A stretch of DNA of 20,966 nt, taken from assembly GCA_020047775.1 (NCBI GenBank), contig JAIFNK010000093.1, positions 1 to 20,966 of the forward strand. Direction: 5' to 3'. Positions 8,025 to 15,542 of the stretch are shown one piece after another. Origin of the DNA: Akkermansia sp. (GTDB lineage Bacteria > Verrucomicrobiota > Verrucomicrobiia > Verrucomicrobiales > Akkermansiaceae). Each line of letters begins with the position of its first letter. Within the stretch, counting starts at the first letter, position 1. Position numbers and translations under genes: made by a program. The notes under the pieces are model-generated. The model had not been told where the DNA came from, ran no database searches, and saw only the letters and a list, made by a program, of their open reading frames with translations.

Positions 8025-9574
8025 ATCTCGTCGCCTTGCTTGAGGAAAAAGCGCGGCTGCACCCGACCAGGGCGGCGTTGGTGGACTCGCTGGGTGGCAA
8101 GGATCGCGTGGTCGGCTACGGCGAGCTGGCGCGCCGGGTGGCTGCGGGGGCGGATGCGTTGGGCAAGACGGGCCTGAGACGCGGGGATACGATTTTGGTG
8201 TTCCAGCCGGTATCGATCGAACTTTACGAAATCCTGTTAGCGGCATTCCACTCCGGGATGCGGGTGATGTTGGCGGACCCCTCGGCAGGACGGAAATTTC
8301 TATCACTTTGCTGCCAGCGCCTGATGCCGGATGCGTTTTTCGGCTCGTGGAAGGCGCAGTTGCTGCGGATGGCCGTGCCGGAATTGAGGCGTGTGAAGCG
8401 CGCGATACGCACCGGACCTTGGTTCCCGGGCGCGCGGGCGTGGCGGACGGATTCGGGGGACACCGGGCCTGTCGATGTGGCGGACGACGAGCCGGCGTTG
8501 ATCACCTTCACCAGCGGCAGCACGGGAGTGCCAAAGGCGGCGGTGAGAACCCACGGTTTTTTGTTAGCACAACATCGCGCGCTTTCCAAGGCGATGGCGT
8601 TTCATGAGGGCGAGGTGGATTTGATCACGCTGCCGGTGTTTGTTTTGGCGAACCTGGCGTCGGGCATGACCAGCGTGCTTGCGGCGACGGACCTCGCCAG
8701 ACCCGGCTCGCCGGACGTTGCGGCGATCACCGCGCAGTGCGCGAAATTCCGGGTAACGCGGTGTGCTGCCTCGCCCGCGTTTTTCGAGGCGATGTTAGAA
8801 AAGATGCCGCCGTTCGAGAAGATCCACACCGGAGGTGCGCCGGTGTTTCCGGATTTGTTGAGACGGCTGCGGTCCGCCCTGCCGCACGCGGAGATTCATT
8901 CGGTTTACGGGTCCACGGAGGCGGAGCCGATCGCGCACTTGACGGCGGATGATTGGAGCGCCGGGATGGTGGAGACCACGCGGTCCGGCGGCGGGCTTTG
9001 CGCGGGCGCGCCGGTCCCGGAACTTGCGCTGCGGATTATTTCCGACTCATGGAACACGCCACTGACTGAAATCGACGCGGACAATCTAACTACCAAACCC
9101 GGGCAGGCAGGAGAAATCATCGTCTGCGGCGCCCACGTGCTGCATGGATATCTGGACGGTCTGGGGGATCAAGAAACGAAGATCCATGCCGGCGGGAGCG
9201 TCTGGCACCGGACGGGAGACGCTGGCTGGATGGATCCGCACGGCCGCGTGTGGCTGCTCGGACGTTGCGCGGAGAAGCTCCCGGCGTTTCCCGCGCCTGA
9301 TGGACTTCCGCGCGATGCGCTGCGGTATCCTTTTGCGATCGAATGCGCGTTGCGCGAGATTTTCCCGGCGATCCGGATGGCGGCGCTTGATTGGGACGGC
9401 CAAAGGACGCTGGTGGTCGGGAAAAAGTGCGGGGCTGGCGAAGCCTCGGAGATCGATGGGAAGGCGATGGCTTTCGGCATCGAGCGGGTGATCTATCTGG
9501 ATTCGCTGCCGCTGGACCGCCGCCACAACGCGAAGATTGATTATCCCGCGCTGCGCGGATTGTTGAAAGCGTAG
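8021..9574 (+). CDS. AMP-forming acyl-activating ligase, OleC/fatty-acid-CoA-ligase-like
   Basis: This 517-residue member of the ANL superfamily carries the A3 P-loop TFTSGSTGVPKAAVRTHG (from about residue 162), A5 YGSTEAEP (from Y296), A7 HRTGDAGWMDPHGRVWLLGR and the catalytic A10 lysine in RRHNAKIDY (K505). It should adenylate a carboxylate, probably a fatty acid, and pass it to CoA or another acceptor. The stretch LPVFVLANLASGMTS followed by a DLARPG segment resembles the OleC/fatty-acid-CoA-ligase branch; OleC itself makes beta-lactones, but no oleA, oleB or oleD is present here. ATG 8021 overlaps the GNAT TGA (ATGA) with no ribosome site of its own, so translation is probably coupled. 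It is the last gene of the cluster and its stop lies in the stem of the hairpin at 9573. Confidence 0.85.
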   Translation: MNLVALLEEKARLHPTRAALVDSLGGKDRVVGYGELARRVAAGADALGKTGLRRGDTILVFQPVSIELYEILLAAFHSGMRVMLADPSAGRKFLSLCCQRLMPDAFFGSWKAQLLRMAVPELRRVKRAIRTGPWFPGARAWRTDSGDTGPVDVADDEPALITFTSGSTGVPKAAVRTHGFLLAQHRALSKAMAFHEGEVDLITLPVFVLANLASGMTSVLAATDLARPGSPDVAAITAQCAKFRVTRCAASPAFFEAMLEKMPPFEKIHTGGAPVFPDLLRRLRSALPHAEIHSVYGSTEAEPIAHLTADDWSAGMVETTRSGGGLCAGAPVPELALRIISDSWNTPLTEIDADNLTTKPGQAGEIIVCGAHVLHGYLDGLGDQETKIHAGGSVWHRTGDAGWMDPHGRVWLLGRCAEKLPAFPAPDGLPRDALRYPFAIECALREIFPAIRMAALDWDGQRTLVVGKKCGAGEASEIDGKAMAFGIERVIYLDSLPLDRRHNAKIDYPALRGLLKA

Positions 9575-9634
9575 CGGCGATCACCGGTCGCCGCGAAGCG
9601 TTTCGGTGACTCGCGGCGACCAGTGATCGCCGCT
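9573..9634. terminator. Large hairpin between convergent genes (bidirectional terminator or REP-like)
   Basis: Bases 9573-9596 pair with 9611-9634 over 24 positions with a single non-Watson-Crick position, around a 14-base loop. The stem begins inside the ligase stop codon and lies between the convergent ligase and DUF5069 genes. There is no T-run on the plus strand, so factor-independent termination is not assured. The shape and the GCGGCGATCACTGGTCGCCG core also fit a dispersed palindrome. Confidence 0.6.
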
Positions 9635-9647
9635 GCGGCACGAATCA

Positions 9648-10139
9648 TCAGGCGAGCACTTCCTTGTGGAAGCTCTGCCAGTCGTCGAGGTTGTTGAGGT
9701 TGATGGCGTCGAGGATTTTGCCATCGTCCGGGATGCCACAGGCACCGAGGATCGCAGTGCGGACGTCGTCGGTGTGATTGTAGCCGGTGATGGCGGCGTT
9801 CAGTTTGGCGACCGCATCGGCGTCGAGCGAGCCACCGGATTGGGCGAGGATCCAGGTTTCCAACTCCGGATAGCTCGGCTTGCTGGTGGCGATGAAGGTT
9901 TCGAAGGCGGCCTTGTCGATGCCGAGGGCGGTGAGCACCATTTGGTCGTAGCCCGCGCCGATGGCGGGGTAGTCGGAGTGGAGCTTGCCGGCGGCACCGA
10001 GCGAGGCCTTGAGCCAGAGGCGCGGCAGATGGAGGACGCCGAGGGGGCCGGCAGTGCCGGAGCTGATCAGTGGGATAATGTTGGACATGGTTGCCAAGGA
10101 TCTGCCGGAAATCGTTTTCGTCCAGTCAATTTGATCCAT
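9648..10139 (-). CDS. DUF5069 family protein
   Basis: This protein is 163 residues from ATG 10139. GVLHLPRLWLKASLGAAGKL, followed by DYPAIGAGYDQMVLTALGID, is the typical DUF5069 signature seen in verrucomicrobia and relatives. The C-terminal half (GYNHTDDVRTAILGACGI, then LDDWQSFHKEVLA) is also family-like. No enzymatic motif, signal peptide or membrane segment is visible and the function is unknown. ATG 10139 (MDQIDWTKTI) is preferred because DUF5069 proteins often start with a DWTK/DLTK segment. ATG 10088 (MSNIIPL) is the alternative and would give 146 residues. It lies 70 bases after the TauE/SafE gene on the same strand, so it may be a read-through member of the sulfur operon or an independent gene. 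Confidence 0.75.
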   Translation of the reverse strand: MDQIDWTKTISGRSLATMSNIIPLISSGTAGPLGVLHLPRLWLKASLGAAGKLHSDYPAIGAGYDQMVLTALGIDKAAFETFIATSKPSYPELETWILAQSGGSLDADAVAKLNAAITGYNHTDDVRTAILGACGIPDDGKILDAINLNNLDDWQSFHKEVLA

Positions 10140-10209
10140 CAGTCTGGTTTTTCGAGGCGGGCGGATGTTGGAACCCGAGGTATGGCAGCCCACCCACGGC
10201 CGCCCCGTC

Positions 10210-10953
10210 TCACCTCGCCCAATTCTGCCAGAGCACGAAGGCACCCGTGGCGATGACCACGAACGCGAAGCCCTGACGCAGCCGTGCGACCGGCAAGCGC
10301 CGGGCAAAACAGGAACCCGCGAGAACCCCAACCGCGGCGATGGTGGCGAAAACGAAGGCCATGGACCAGCGCGGTGGAGCTTCGCCGAAATGACTGACAA
10401 ACCCGGCCGCCGAGTTGAATGAAATCACCGCCAGCGAGGTGCCAGTGGCCACCCGCAGCGGCAGACGGGCGAATTTCACCAACGCCGGCATGAGCAAAAA
10501 ACCACCGCCCACGCCGATGAATCCGGTGAGGATGCCGACGCCCAGACCTGCTAACAGGCACTTCCAGGGATGGCAGTCCGAGCCTGCCGGATGATCATGT
10601 TTCGATCCTGCCAGCATGTTGACCGCGACCACCAGCATCAGCATGGCGAAGATGATCATCAGCACGCGTCCGGAAACCAGCGGCGTCAGGTGTGCTCCGC
10701 CAGCCGCGCCGGCCATGCCGGCGAGGGCGAACATCATCGCCGCCTTCAGGTGGACGTCCCCCGTGCGGAGGCGCTGGAAGGCACCGACCAGCGCGGCGGC
10801 CCCCACCACGAACAAGCTCAGCCCCACCGCCTCTTTCGGCGGCACGCCTGCCAGATAGACCAGCACCGGCAGCGTGATGATGCTGCCACCCGCTCCTGTG
10901 AGCCCGAGGGACAAACCGATCAACGCGGCACCGAGCAGGGCTGGCAGATTCAT
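10210..10953 (-). CDS. TauE/SafE family anion exporter (sulfite/thiosulfate-type)
   Basis: This is a 247-residue membrane protein with about eight hydrophobic segments in two pseudo-repeats. The repeats start with LGLTGAGGSIITLPVLVYLA and GFIGVGGGFLLMPALV, the paired G-x-G-G-G motifs of TauE/SafE (PF01925). Family members export sulfite, sulfoacetate or other organosulfur anions. A short His/Cys-containing cytoplasmic or periplasmic loop (KHDHPAGSDCH) sits between the halves. The ATG at 10953 overlaps the TGA of the DUF3365 gene (ATGA), which rules out the longer frame that opens at 11337 inside that gene. Downstream of a persulfide dioxygenase it most likely removes sulfite or thiosulfate made during sulfide oxidation. 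Confidence 0.88.
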   Translation of the reverse strand: MNLPALLGAALIGLSLGLTGAGGSIITLPVLVYLAGVPPKEAVGLSLFVVGAAALVGAFQRLRTGDVHLKAAMMFALAGMAGAAGGAHLTPLVSGRVLMIIFAMLMLVVAVNMLAGSKHDHPAGSDCHPWKCLLAGLGVGILTGFIGVGGGFLLMPALVKFARLPLRVATGTSLAVISFNSAAGFVSHFGEAPPRWSMAFVFATIAAVGVLAGSCFARRLPVARLRQGFAFVVIATGAFVLWQNWAR

Positions 10954-11504
10954 GGTTTCGCTGGAAACGTGACGCTCCAGAGGCCGCGGAGGTCGCCGGT
11001 CTTGTAGCCGGTGGCCTTGTCGCCGGGATACAGTTTCCGGATCGCCGCGAGTGTTGGCGGCGCGATGTCCTGGTCGGGCGCGCCGTGGCATTGGAGGCAG
11101 AGCGGATTTGAAATGACGATGGGCGCGAAGACGGTCGTGCCTTGGTCGGGATTCGTGACGGATTGAGGCTTGGGCGGCTGTTTTTTCTCCAAGTCCGCGG
11201 CGAACGCGGTGAGGAGGATCTTCTCGGCGTCGGTGGCGTCGTTCTTCGGGTTGCGCGGCTTTTCGCTGGCACGGCGCAAGGTCACGCCATGTGCTTTTCC
11301 GACGGTGATGGCGATTTCGGGCGCGCGTTGGGAGCAAACGCCGATGGCACTCGCGGGGCCATCTTTGGCGATGGCTTCCGTGAGGGCGGCGATGAGTTTG
11401 GCGGATGCCTCGGCGATGATTTCAGGGCCGGCTTTGACAGGGCCGGGTTTCGCTTGGGCCAAACACGCCGAGGTGGCGAGGCAGAGTAGAAGAAGCGGTC
11501 TCAT
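10950..11504 (-). CDS. Exported DUF3365 (Tll0287-like) c-type haem protein
   Basis: The 184-residue protein starts with a signal peptide (MRPLLLLCLATSACLAQA, cleavage likely near residue 18), so it should act in the periplasm. A single CxxCH haem c motif, CLQCH (C136, C139, H140), sits in NPLCLQCHGAPD. The body (AIGVCSQRAPEIA, then GVTLRRASEKPRNPKN) matches the DUF3365/Tll0287-like sensor or electron-transfer domain. It lies between the persulfide dioxygenase gene (49 bases upstream) and the TauE/SafE gene (4-base overlap downstream). A redox or haem-sensing part in sulfide oxidation is therefore plausible, but the partner is unknown. No ribosome site is evident. Confidence 0.83.
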   Translation of the reverse strand: MRPLLLLCLATSACLAQAKPGPVKAGPEIIAEASAKLIAALTEAIAKDGPASAIGVCSQRAPEIAITVGKAHGVTLRRASEKPRNPKNDATDAEKILLTAFAADLEKKQPPKPQSVTNPDQGTTVFAPIVISNPLCLQCHGAPDQDIAPPTLAAIRKLYPGDKATGYKTGDLRGLWSVTFPAKP

Positions 11505-11553
11505 GCTGTTAGCTGGTGAAGATTTGAAGTGTGGGGGAACTCAGGTGCATCGC

Positions 11554-12984
11554 CTACTCCATGATGCTGACCGGGATGTCATCGTAGGCTCCATCCACGT
11601 AGATGACCTCGCGATGCCGGCTCGAAAGGTAAGGCACCGCGAAGCTGGCGCGCAGTCCGCTGCCGCAGTGTACATAGAGCGGTTTGGCGTCCGGCACCTC
11701 GTCGAGACGTGCGGCGAGCCGGGTGTAGGCGATGTTTTTCGCGCCTTTTACATGGCCTTCGGCGAATTCTCCCGCGCTGCGGACGTCGAGCACGGCGGCA
11801 GCCGGATGAGTCGCCAGAGCCTCAGCCAGCTCACCGGTGGTAATGAATTTCTGACTGCTGGTGATTCCTGGCACGGCAAGCGCCTCGCTGGCGGGAATCC
11901 ACGCCGCCACCTTGTCGAGGCCGATCCGGACGAGCTGCCTAACCGCCTCGTCCACTTCATCCCGGTCATTCACCAGGAGGATGATCGGGGAGTCCTCATC
12001 GATATAGGAGCCGGCGACGATGGAAAGTTTCCCGCCCGGCATGGGTGCTGACAGCGAGCCGGTGACATGTTGTTTCATGAAATCAAGGCGGTTCGTGCGG
12101 AGATCGAGGAGGATGTGTTTCCCGCCATGGACCCATGCCGCGAGCTCATCCGACGGGATTCCGCGCGGTTGTGGAAGCTTGCCTTCCGCGAGCAGGGCGG
12201 GTCCGGACTTGTTGTCCCGCTTCATCCTTGCGAAGTAGCGCGGAGGCTCGGGCTGGCCTGATAGAATGTCTTTGACGAAGTCGTCCTCGCTGCCTTCGAG
12301 AGCCTCGCGCAGCGCGCCGTTGTTGCGCCGCTCGTAGCCCAGCACGCTGGTTGGCACCGCGCCGAGGGCTTTGCCGCAGGCGCTGCCGGCACCGTGGGCG
12401 GGCAGGATCTGCAGGTGTTCCGGAAGGGCGGAGGTTTCGCGCAGGCTCTTGTAGAGGGTGCGGGCGCTTGGCTCCATGATTCCCACCTGTCCGGCGGCAC
12501 TTTCCAACAGATCGGGGCGGCCGACGTCGCCGACGAAAATGAAATCGCCGCTGAGCAGGCCCATCGGCGCGGTGGCTCCGCCGCCGATGTCGGTGACGAG
12601 GAAACTCATGTGCTCGGGGGTGTGGCCGGCGGTTAGCACGGCCTTCAATTCGATGTTGCCGACTTTGAACGTATCGCCGTCGTGAAGCAGGCGGGCGTTT
12701 GGATTTCCTTTCGCCCACTCGAACTGCCAGTCCGGCCCGCCCTCGGCGGATAGGTAGGCGATGGCTCCGTGGCGCTCCATCAGCTCGCGGGCACCGCTCA
12801 GATAGTCGGCGTGGATGTGGGTGTCGGCCACGGCGGTGATTTTCAAATCATTGTCCGCGGCGATTTTCAAATAGCGGTCCACGTCGCGCTCGGGATCGAC
12901 GACGATCGCCTCGCCGGTGCGCTGGCAGCCGATGAGGTAGGCGTTTTGGGCGAGGGAGCTGTCGGTGATTTGCCTGAGGAACAT
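11554..12984 (-). CDS. CstB-like persulfide dioxygenase with two rhodanese domains
   Basis: The 476-residue protein has three domains. Residues 1-about 245 are a metallo-beta-lactamase-fold persulfide dioxygenase: THIHADYLSG (H56, H58, D60), GHTPEH (H121) and SGDFIFVGDVGRPDL (D147) match the ETHE1/CstB non-haem iron site. Residues about 270-350 are a rhodanese-like domain with no cysteine at the active loop (IILLVNDRDE), so it is probably inactive. Residues about 365-476 are a rhodanese domain with active-site C440 in YVHCGSGLRAS. Staphylococcal CstB has the same dioxygenase, dead rhodanese, live rhodanese order and turns persulfides into thiosulfate. The enzyme should oxidise low-molecular-weight persulfides in the cytosol. 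It starts 9 bases after the stop of the upstream rhodanese gene. The leader directly before the ATG is pyrimidine-rich with no ribosome site. Confidence 0.92.
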   Translation of the reverse strand: MFLRQITDSSLAQNAYLIGCQRTGEAIVVDPERDVDRYLKIAADNDLKITAVADTHIHADYLSGARELMERHGAIAYLSAEGGPDWQFEWAKGNPNARLLHDGDTFKVGNIELKAVLTAGHTPEHMSFLVTDIGGGATAPMGLLSGDFIFVGDVGRPDLLESAAGQVGIMEPSARTLYKSLRETSALPEHLQILPAHGAGSACGKALGAVPTSVLGYERRNNGALREALEGSEDDFVKDILSGQPEPPRYFARMKRDNKSGPALLAEGKLPQPRGIPSDELAAWVHGGKHILLDLRTNRLDFMKQHVTGSLSAPMPGGKLSIVAGSYIDEDSPIILLVNDRDEVDEAVRQLVRIGLDKVAAWIPASEALAVPGITSSQKFITTGELAEALATHPAAAVLDVRSAGEFAEGHVKGAKNIAYTRLAARLDEVPDAKPLYVHCGSGLRASFAVPYLSSRHREVIYVDGAYDDIPVSIME

Positions 12985-12993
12985 GGAGGTGGG

Positions 12994-13560
12994 TTAGTTG
13001 GAGGTGGAGCAATTACCGGACGCGCAGCACGATTGGCCGGCGACGCGGTTCCACGGCATTTTTGACATCAGGATGGCGAGGCCGCACCAGCCGGTGCTGC
13101 CAGCCATGGTCAGGCCCGCGCCAAAGAAGGCGCAGAGAAACACCCAGTTGGGATGGACCGTGAGGGCGAGAATCGCGCCGGTGAGCACGCCGAGGCCGAT
13201 GGTGAGCTGGACCTGCTGCATGAGCGGAAAAACCTTCTTCGCGCTCGTGCCGACCGGGAGCCCCGCCGCTTTCCAGGCGAGCATACCGCCTTCCAGATTG
13301 CGTGCTTCGTGGATCCCGAGCGCGTGGAGTTTCTTCAGGGCGTCCTCCCCGCGCTTGCCGCTGCGGCACATGACGACGACGGGGGCGCTGCGGTCGATTT
13401 CCGCGGCGCGCTTCTCAAGCTGGCCCAGGGGAATGAGTTTCGCACCGACAATGTGCTCTTCCGCGTGCTCGACCGGCTCGCGGACATCGACAAGACAGCA
13501 ACCGCTGGACAGCAGGGTGTTGAGTTCTTTGGGCAGAATGGTTTGCTGGGTAGTGTACAT
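12994..13560 (-). CDS. Rhodanese with C-terminal DUF2892 membrane domain (YgaP-like)
   Basis: This protein is 188 residues from ATG 13560. Residues 8-105 form a rhodanese domain (CCLVDVREPVEHAEEHIVGA, then active-site C65 in VVVMCRSGKRG). Residues 118-165 hold two membrane helices (LTIGLGVLTGAILALTV; FLCAFFGAGLTMAGSTGWCG) of the DUF2892 type. The tail is cysteine-rich (SCCASGNCS). E. coli YgaP has the same build and carries sulfane sulfur at the membrane. The open frame reaches back to 13782 but would run through the regulator's promoter and coding region, so ATG 13560 is chosen. It is the first gene of the sulfur operon and divergent from the ArsR gene. Confidence 0.9.
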   Translation of the reverse strand: MYTTQQTILPKELNTLLSSGCCLVDVREPVEHAEEHIVGAKLIPLGQLEKRAAEIDRSAPVVVMCRSGKRGEDALKKLHALGIHEARNLEGGMLAWKAAGLPVGTSAKKVFPLMQQVQLTIGLGVLTGAILALTVHPNWVFLCAFFGAGLTMAGSTGWCGLAILMSKMPWNRVAGQSCCASGNCSTSN

Positions 13561-13607
13561 GGTGGTTATTGGAATTTTGCTTGATTTCGCTTCGAACAAG
13601 ATCACCA

Positions 13608-13625
13608 TATAGCCACGTAGCGATA
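13608..13625. promoter_or_regulatory. Candidate ArsR-family operator between the divergent sulfur operon and its regulator
   Basis: TATAGCCACGTAGCGATA reads as TAT-n-GC-n-ACGT-n-GC-n-ATA, an 18-bp palindrome with a central ACGT and four non-matching positions. It is in the 85-base space between the rhodanese start (13560) and the ArsR start (13646), 20 bases before the regulator. On the minus strand its right part continues into TATATG, which could serve as a -10 element for the sulfur operon. ArsR proteins normally bind such dyads as dimers. Binding is inferred. Confidence 0.5.
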
Positions 13626-13645
13626 AAGCAATCCGTTTTTGCCAA

Positions 13646-14008
13646 ATGACCTTGAAGAAAAAATCCGCAGCCACCAAAGAGCTCTCACCGCTTGCGCTGG
13701 ACCTCCTGGCCGCCCGCTTCCGGGCGCTGTCCGAGCCGGTGCGGCTGCGGCTGCTCAACCTGCTGATGCAGGGCGAGCGCACGGTCGGCCAGCTCGTGGA
13801 AGCGTCGGGATCGGGTCAGGCAAACGTCTCCAAACACCTATCGGTCCTGCGCGGGGCGGGCATGGTCGGGACCCGCAAGCAAGGGCTGATGACCGTCTGC
13901 CACATCGCGGATCCGATCGTCAACGAGCTCTGCGAAATGATGTGCGCGCGTCTGCGCGAGGAGATGGAAGGCAAGGCCGCAGCCCTGGCATTTGATCCAG
14001 GAATCTAA
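13646..14008 (+). CDS. ArsR-family winged-helix regulator, probably sulfide/persulfide responsive
   Basis: The 120-residue protein has a clear ArsR/SmtB fold: FRALSEPVRLRLLNLLM (helices 1-3), VGQLVEASGSGQANVSKHLS (helix-turn-helix, about 47-66), and a wing ending GTRKQGLMTVCHI. Cysteines are at 85, 96 and 100; two of these lie in the last helix (LCEMMC). The arsenic-binding CVC pattern in the recognition helix is absent. Known persulfide sensors of this family (BigR, SqrR) use a reversible cysteine pair, and context makes such a role likely here, but the cysteine positions differ enough that the inducer is uncertain. It is divergent from the sulfur operon with a palindrome between them. No ribosome site is visible. 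Confidence 0.88.
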   Translation: MTLKKKSAATKELSPLALDLLAARFRALSEPVRLRLLNLLMQGERTVGQLVEASGSGQANVSKHLSVLRGAGMVGTRKQGLMTVCHIADPIVNELCEMMCARLREEMEGKAAALAFDPGI

Positions 14009-14022
14009 GAGTGCTGGCTGAG

Positions 14023-14036
14023 GCCCGGTGCCGGGC
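14023..14036 (+). terminator. Possible terminator hairpin after the ArsR gene
   Basis: GCCCGG-TG-CCGGGC lies 15 bases after the ArsR stop and is extended by a further GCCGGGC copy; a CTTTTTCTCCTTT tract follows about 28 bases later. The two-base loop means that pairing would be rearranged or shortened in RNA. The remaining bases before argH (to 14167) show no clear motif. Confidence 0.25.
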
Positions 14037-14167
14037 GCCGGGCAGGTCGGATCGCCCGCACTTGGCTTTTTCTCCTTTCTCATTTTCATGCGTCCGGGTT
14101 CCGGCTCAAATCCCGGCGAGCCACGCAATCCGGGTCGCTTCAATTCATCCAAAATCACTCATCCGCC

Positions 14168-15526
14168 ATGTGGAAAGGCCGCTTCTCCCAAGATACTTCG
14201 TCACTCGTCCAGCAATTCGGCGAGTCCATCTCATACGACTGGCGCTTGTTCCCGCACGACATCGCCGGGTCCATCGCCCATGCCCGCGCCCAGAAAAACA
14301 TCGGTTTGCTCACGGATAACGAGTTTTCCCAAATCGAAAACGGCCTGATCGAAATCCTCGCCGACATCGAGGGCGGGAAATTCGAGTTCAAGACCTCGCT
14401 GGAGGACATCCACATGAACATCGAGTCCGAGCTCACCCGCCGGATCGGCGCGGCCGGCGCGAAACTCCACACCGCCCGCTCGCGCAACGACCAGGTCGCC
14501 ACCGACACCCGCCTCTACGCCCGCACCGAAATCGATGGCCTTTTCTCCGCCATCACCGGCCTGCAGAAGGCCCTGCTCGACCGTGCGGAAAAATACGCCG
14601 CCACCGTCATCCCCGGCTACACCCACCTCCAGCGCGGCCAACCGGTCACCGCCGGCCACCATTTCCTCGCCTACGTCGAAATGCTCGAACGCGACAAATC
14701 CCGCCTAACCGACGCCCGCAAGCGCCTCAACATCTCCCCGCTCGGCTCCGGCGCGCTCGCCGGCTCCACCATCAACCTCGACCGCCGCGCCATCGCCGCC
14801 GAACTCGGCTTCGACGACGTGACCCACAACTCGATGGACGCCATCGCCGACCGCGACTACATCGCCGAGCTGTTATTCGTCATTTCGCTCTGCGGCGTCC
14901 ACCTCTCGCGCCTCAGCGAGGATCTCATCCTGTGGTGCACCGCCGAGTTCGCGTTCGCCTCTCTATCCGACGCGCACACCACCGGCTCCTCGCTGATGCC
15001 GCAGAAGAAAAACCCCGACGTCTGCGAACTCACCCGCGGCAAGACCGGCCGACTCGTCGGAAATCTGATGAACCTGCTAGTCGCCGTCAAAGGCCTGCCG
15101 CTCACCTACAACCGCGACCTCCAGGAGGACAAACCGCCGCTTTTCGACTCCGTGGACACGCTGAACCTCATCCTCGCCGTCAACACCGAGATGATCTCCG
15201 CCATGGAACTCCGCGAGGAAAACTGCAAGGCCGCCGCCTCGGATCCGATGCTGCTCGCCACCGACCTCGCCGACTATCTGGTGAAAAAAGGCATCCCGTT
15301 CCGCCACGCCCACGAGCTCGTCGGCAAGGCGGTCGCCCAGGCCATCGCCACCAAGACCCCGCTGGACCAGCTCGATCTAGCAGTCATTGACCCCGCCTAC
15401 GGCCCGGATGCGAAGGATGTTTTCTCCCTCGAAACCGCCCTCGCCGCGCGGACGAATCCAGGCGCGCCGTCCATTGCCAACGTCACTGCGGAAATTGGTA
15501 GGTGGAAAAGTTTGCTGGGGAGTTGA
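14168..15526 (+). CDS. argH: Argininosuccinate lyase
   Basis: ArgH cleaves argininosuccinate into arginine and fumarate, the last step of arginine synthesis. The protein is 452 residues, the usual length. The start MWKGRF followed by Q-F-x-x-S-I-x-Y-D is typical. Conserved blocks of the fumarase/aspartase superfamily are present: KLHTARSRNDQVATDTRLY; PGYTHLQRGQPVTAGHH; and the signature GSSLMPQKKNPD at 273-284 with the catalytic serine in it (S275). No ribosome site is seen ahead of ATG 14168. It is an ordinary housekeeping gene that ends 16 bases from the convergent low-GC gene at 15543, so its 3' end is a natural left border for the accessory segment. Confidence 0.97.
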   Translation: MWKGRFSQDTSSLVQQFGESISYDWRLFPHDIAGSIAHARAQKNIGLLTDNEFSQIENGLIEILADIEGGKFEFKTSLEDIHMNIESELTRRIGAAGAKLHTARSRNDQVATDTRLYARTEIDGLFSAITGLQKALLDRAEKYAATVIPGYTHLQRGQPVTAGHHFLAYVEMLERDKSRLTDARKRLNISPLGSGALAGSTINLDRRAIAAELGFDDVTHNSMDAIADRDYIAELLFVISLCGVHLSRLSEDLILWCTAEFAFASLSDAHTTGSSLMPQKKNPDVCELTRGKTGRLVGNLMNLLVAVKGLPLTYNRDLQEDKPPLFDSVDTLNLILAVNTEMISAMELREENCKAAASDPMLLATDLADYLVKKGIPFRHAHELVGKAVAQAIATKTPLDQLDLAVIDPAYGPDAKDVFSLETALAARTNPGAPSIANVTAEIGRWKSLLGS

Positions 15527-15542
15527 GGGAGGAGTGTCCCCT

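Noticed and set aside
10954..11337. Upstream extension of the TauE/SafE gene
   Set aside because: It runs through the DUF3365 gene in another frame; the ATGA overlap at 10953 gives a natural start at the first membrane segment.
12985..12993. Sequence before the CstB-like start resembling an anti-Shine-Dalgarno (CACCTCC)
   Set aside because: It is only a short pyrimidine-rich gap between two coupled genes; many genes in this window lack ribosome sites, so no special meaning can be claimed.
4332..13623. Ten-base string CACGTAGCGA present at both 4332-4341 and 13614-13623
   Set aside because: A shared 10-mer is expected many times by chance in 21 kb; the second copy is explained by the palindrome there.
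13561..13782. Upstream extension of the rhodanese-DUF2892 gene
   Set aside because: It would cover the divergent promoter region and the start of the ArsR gene, and the translated part is not rhodanese-like.
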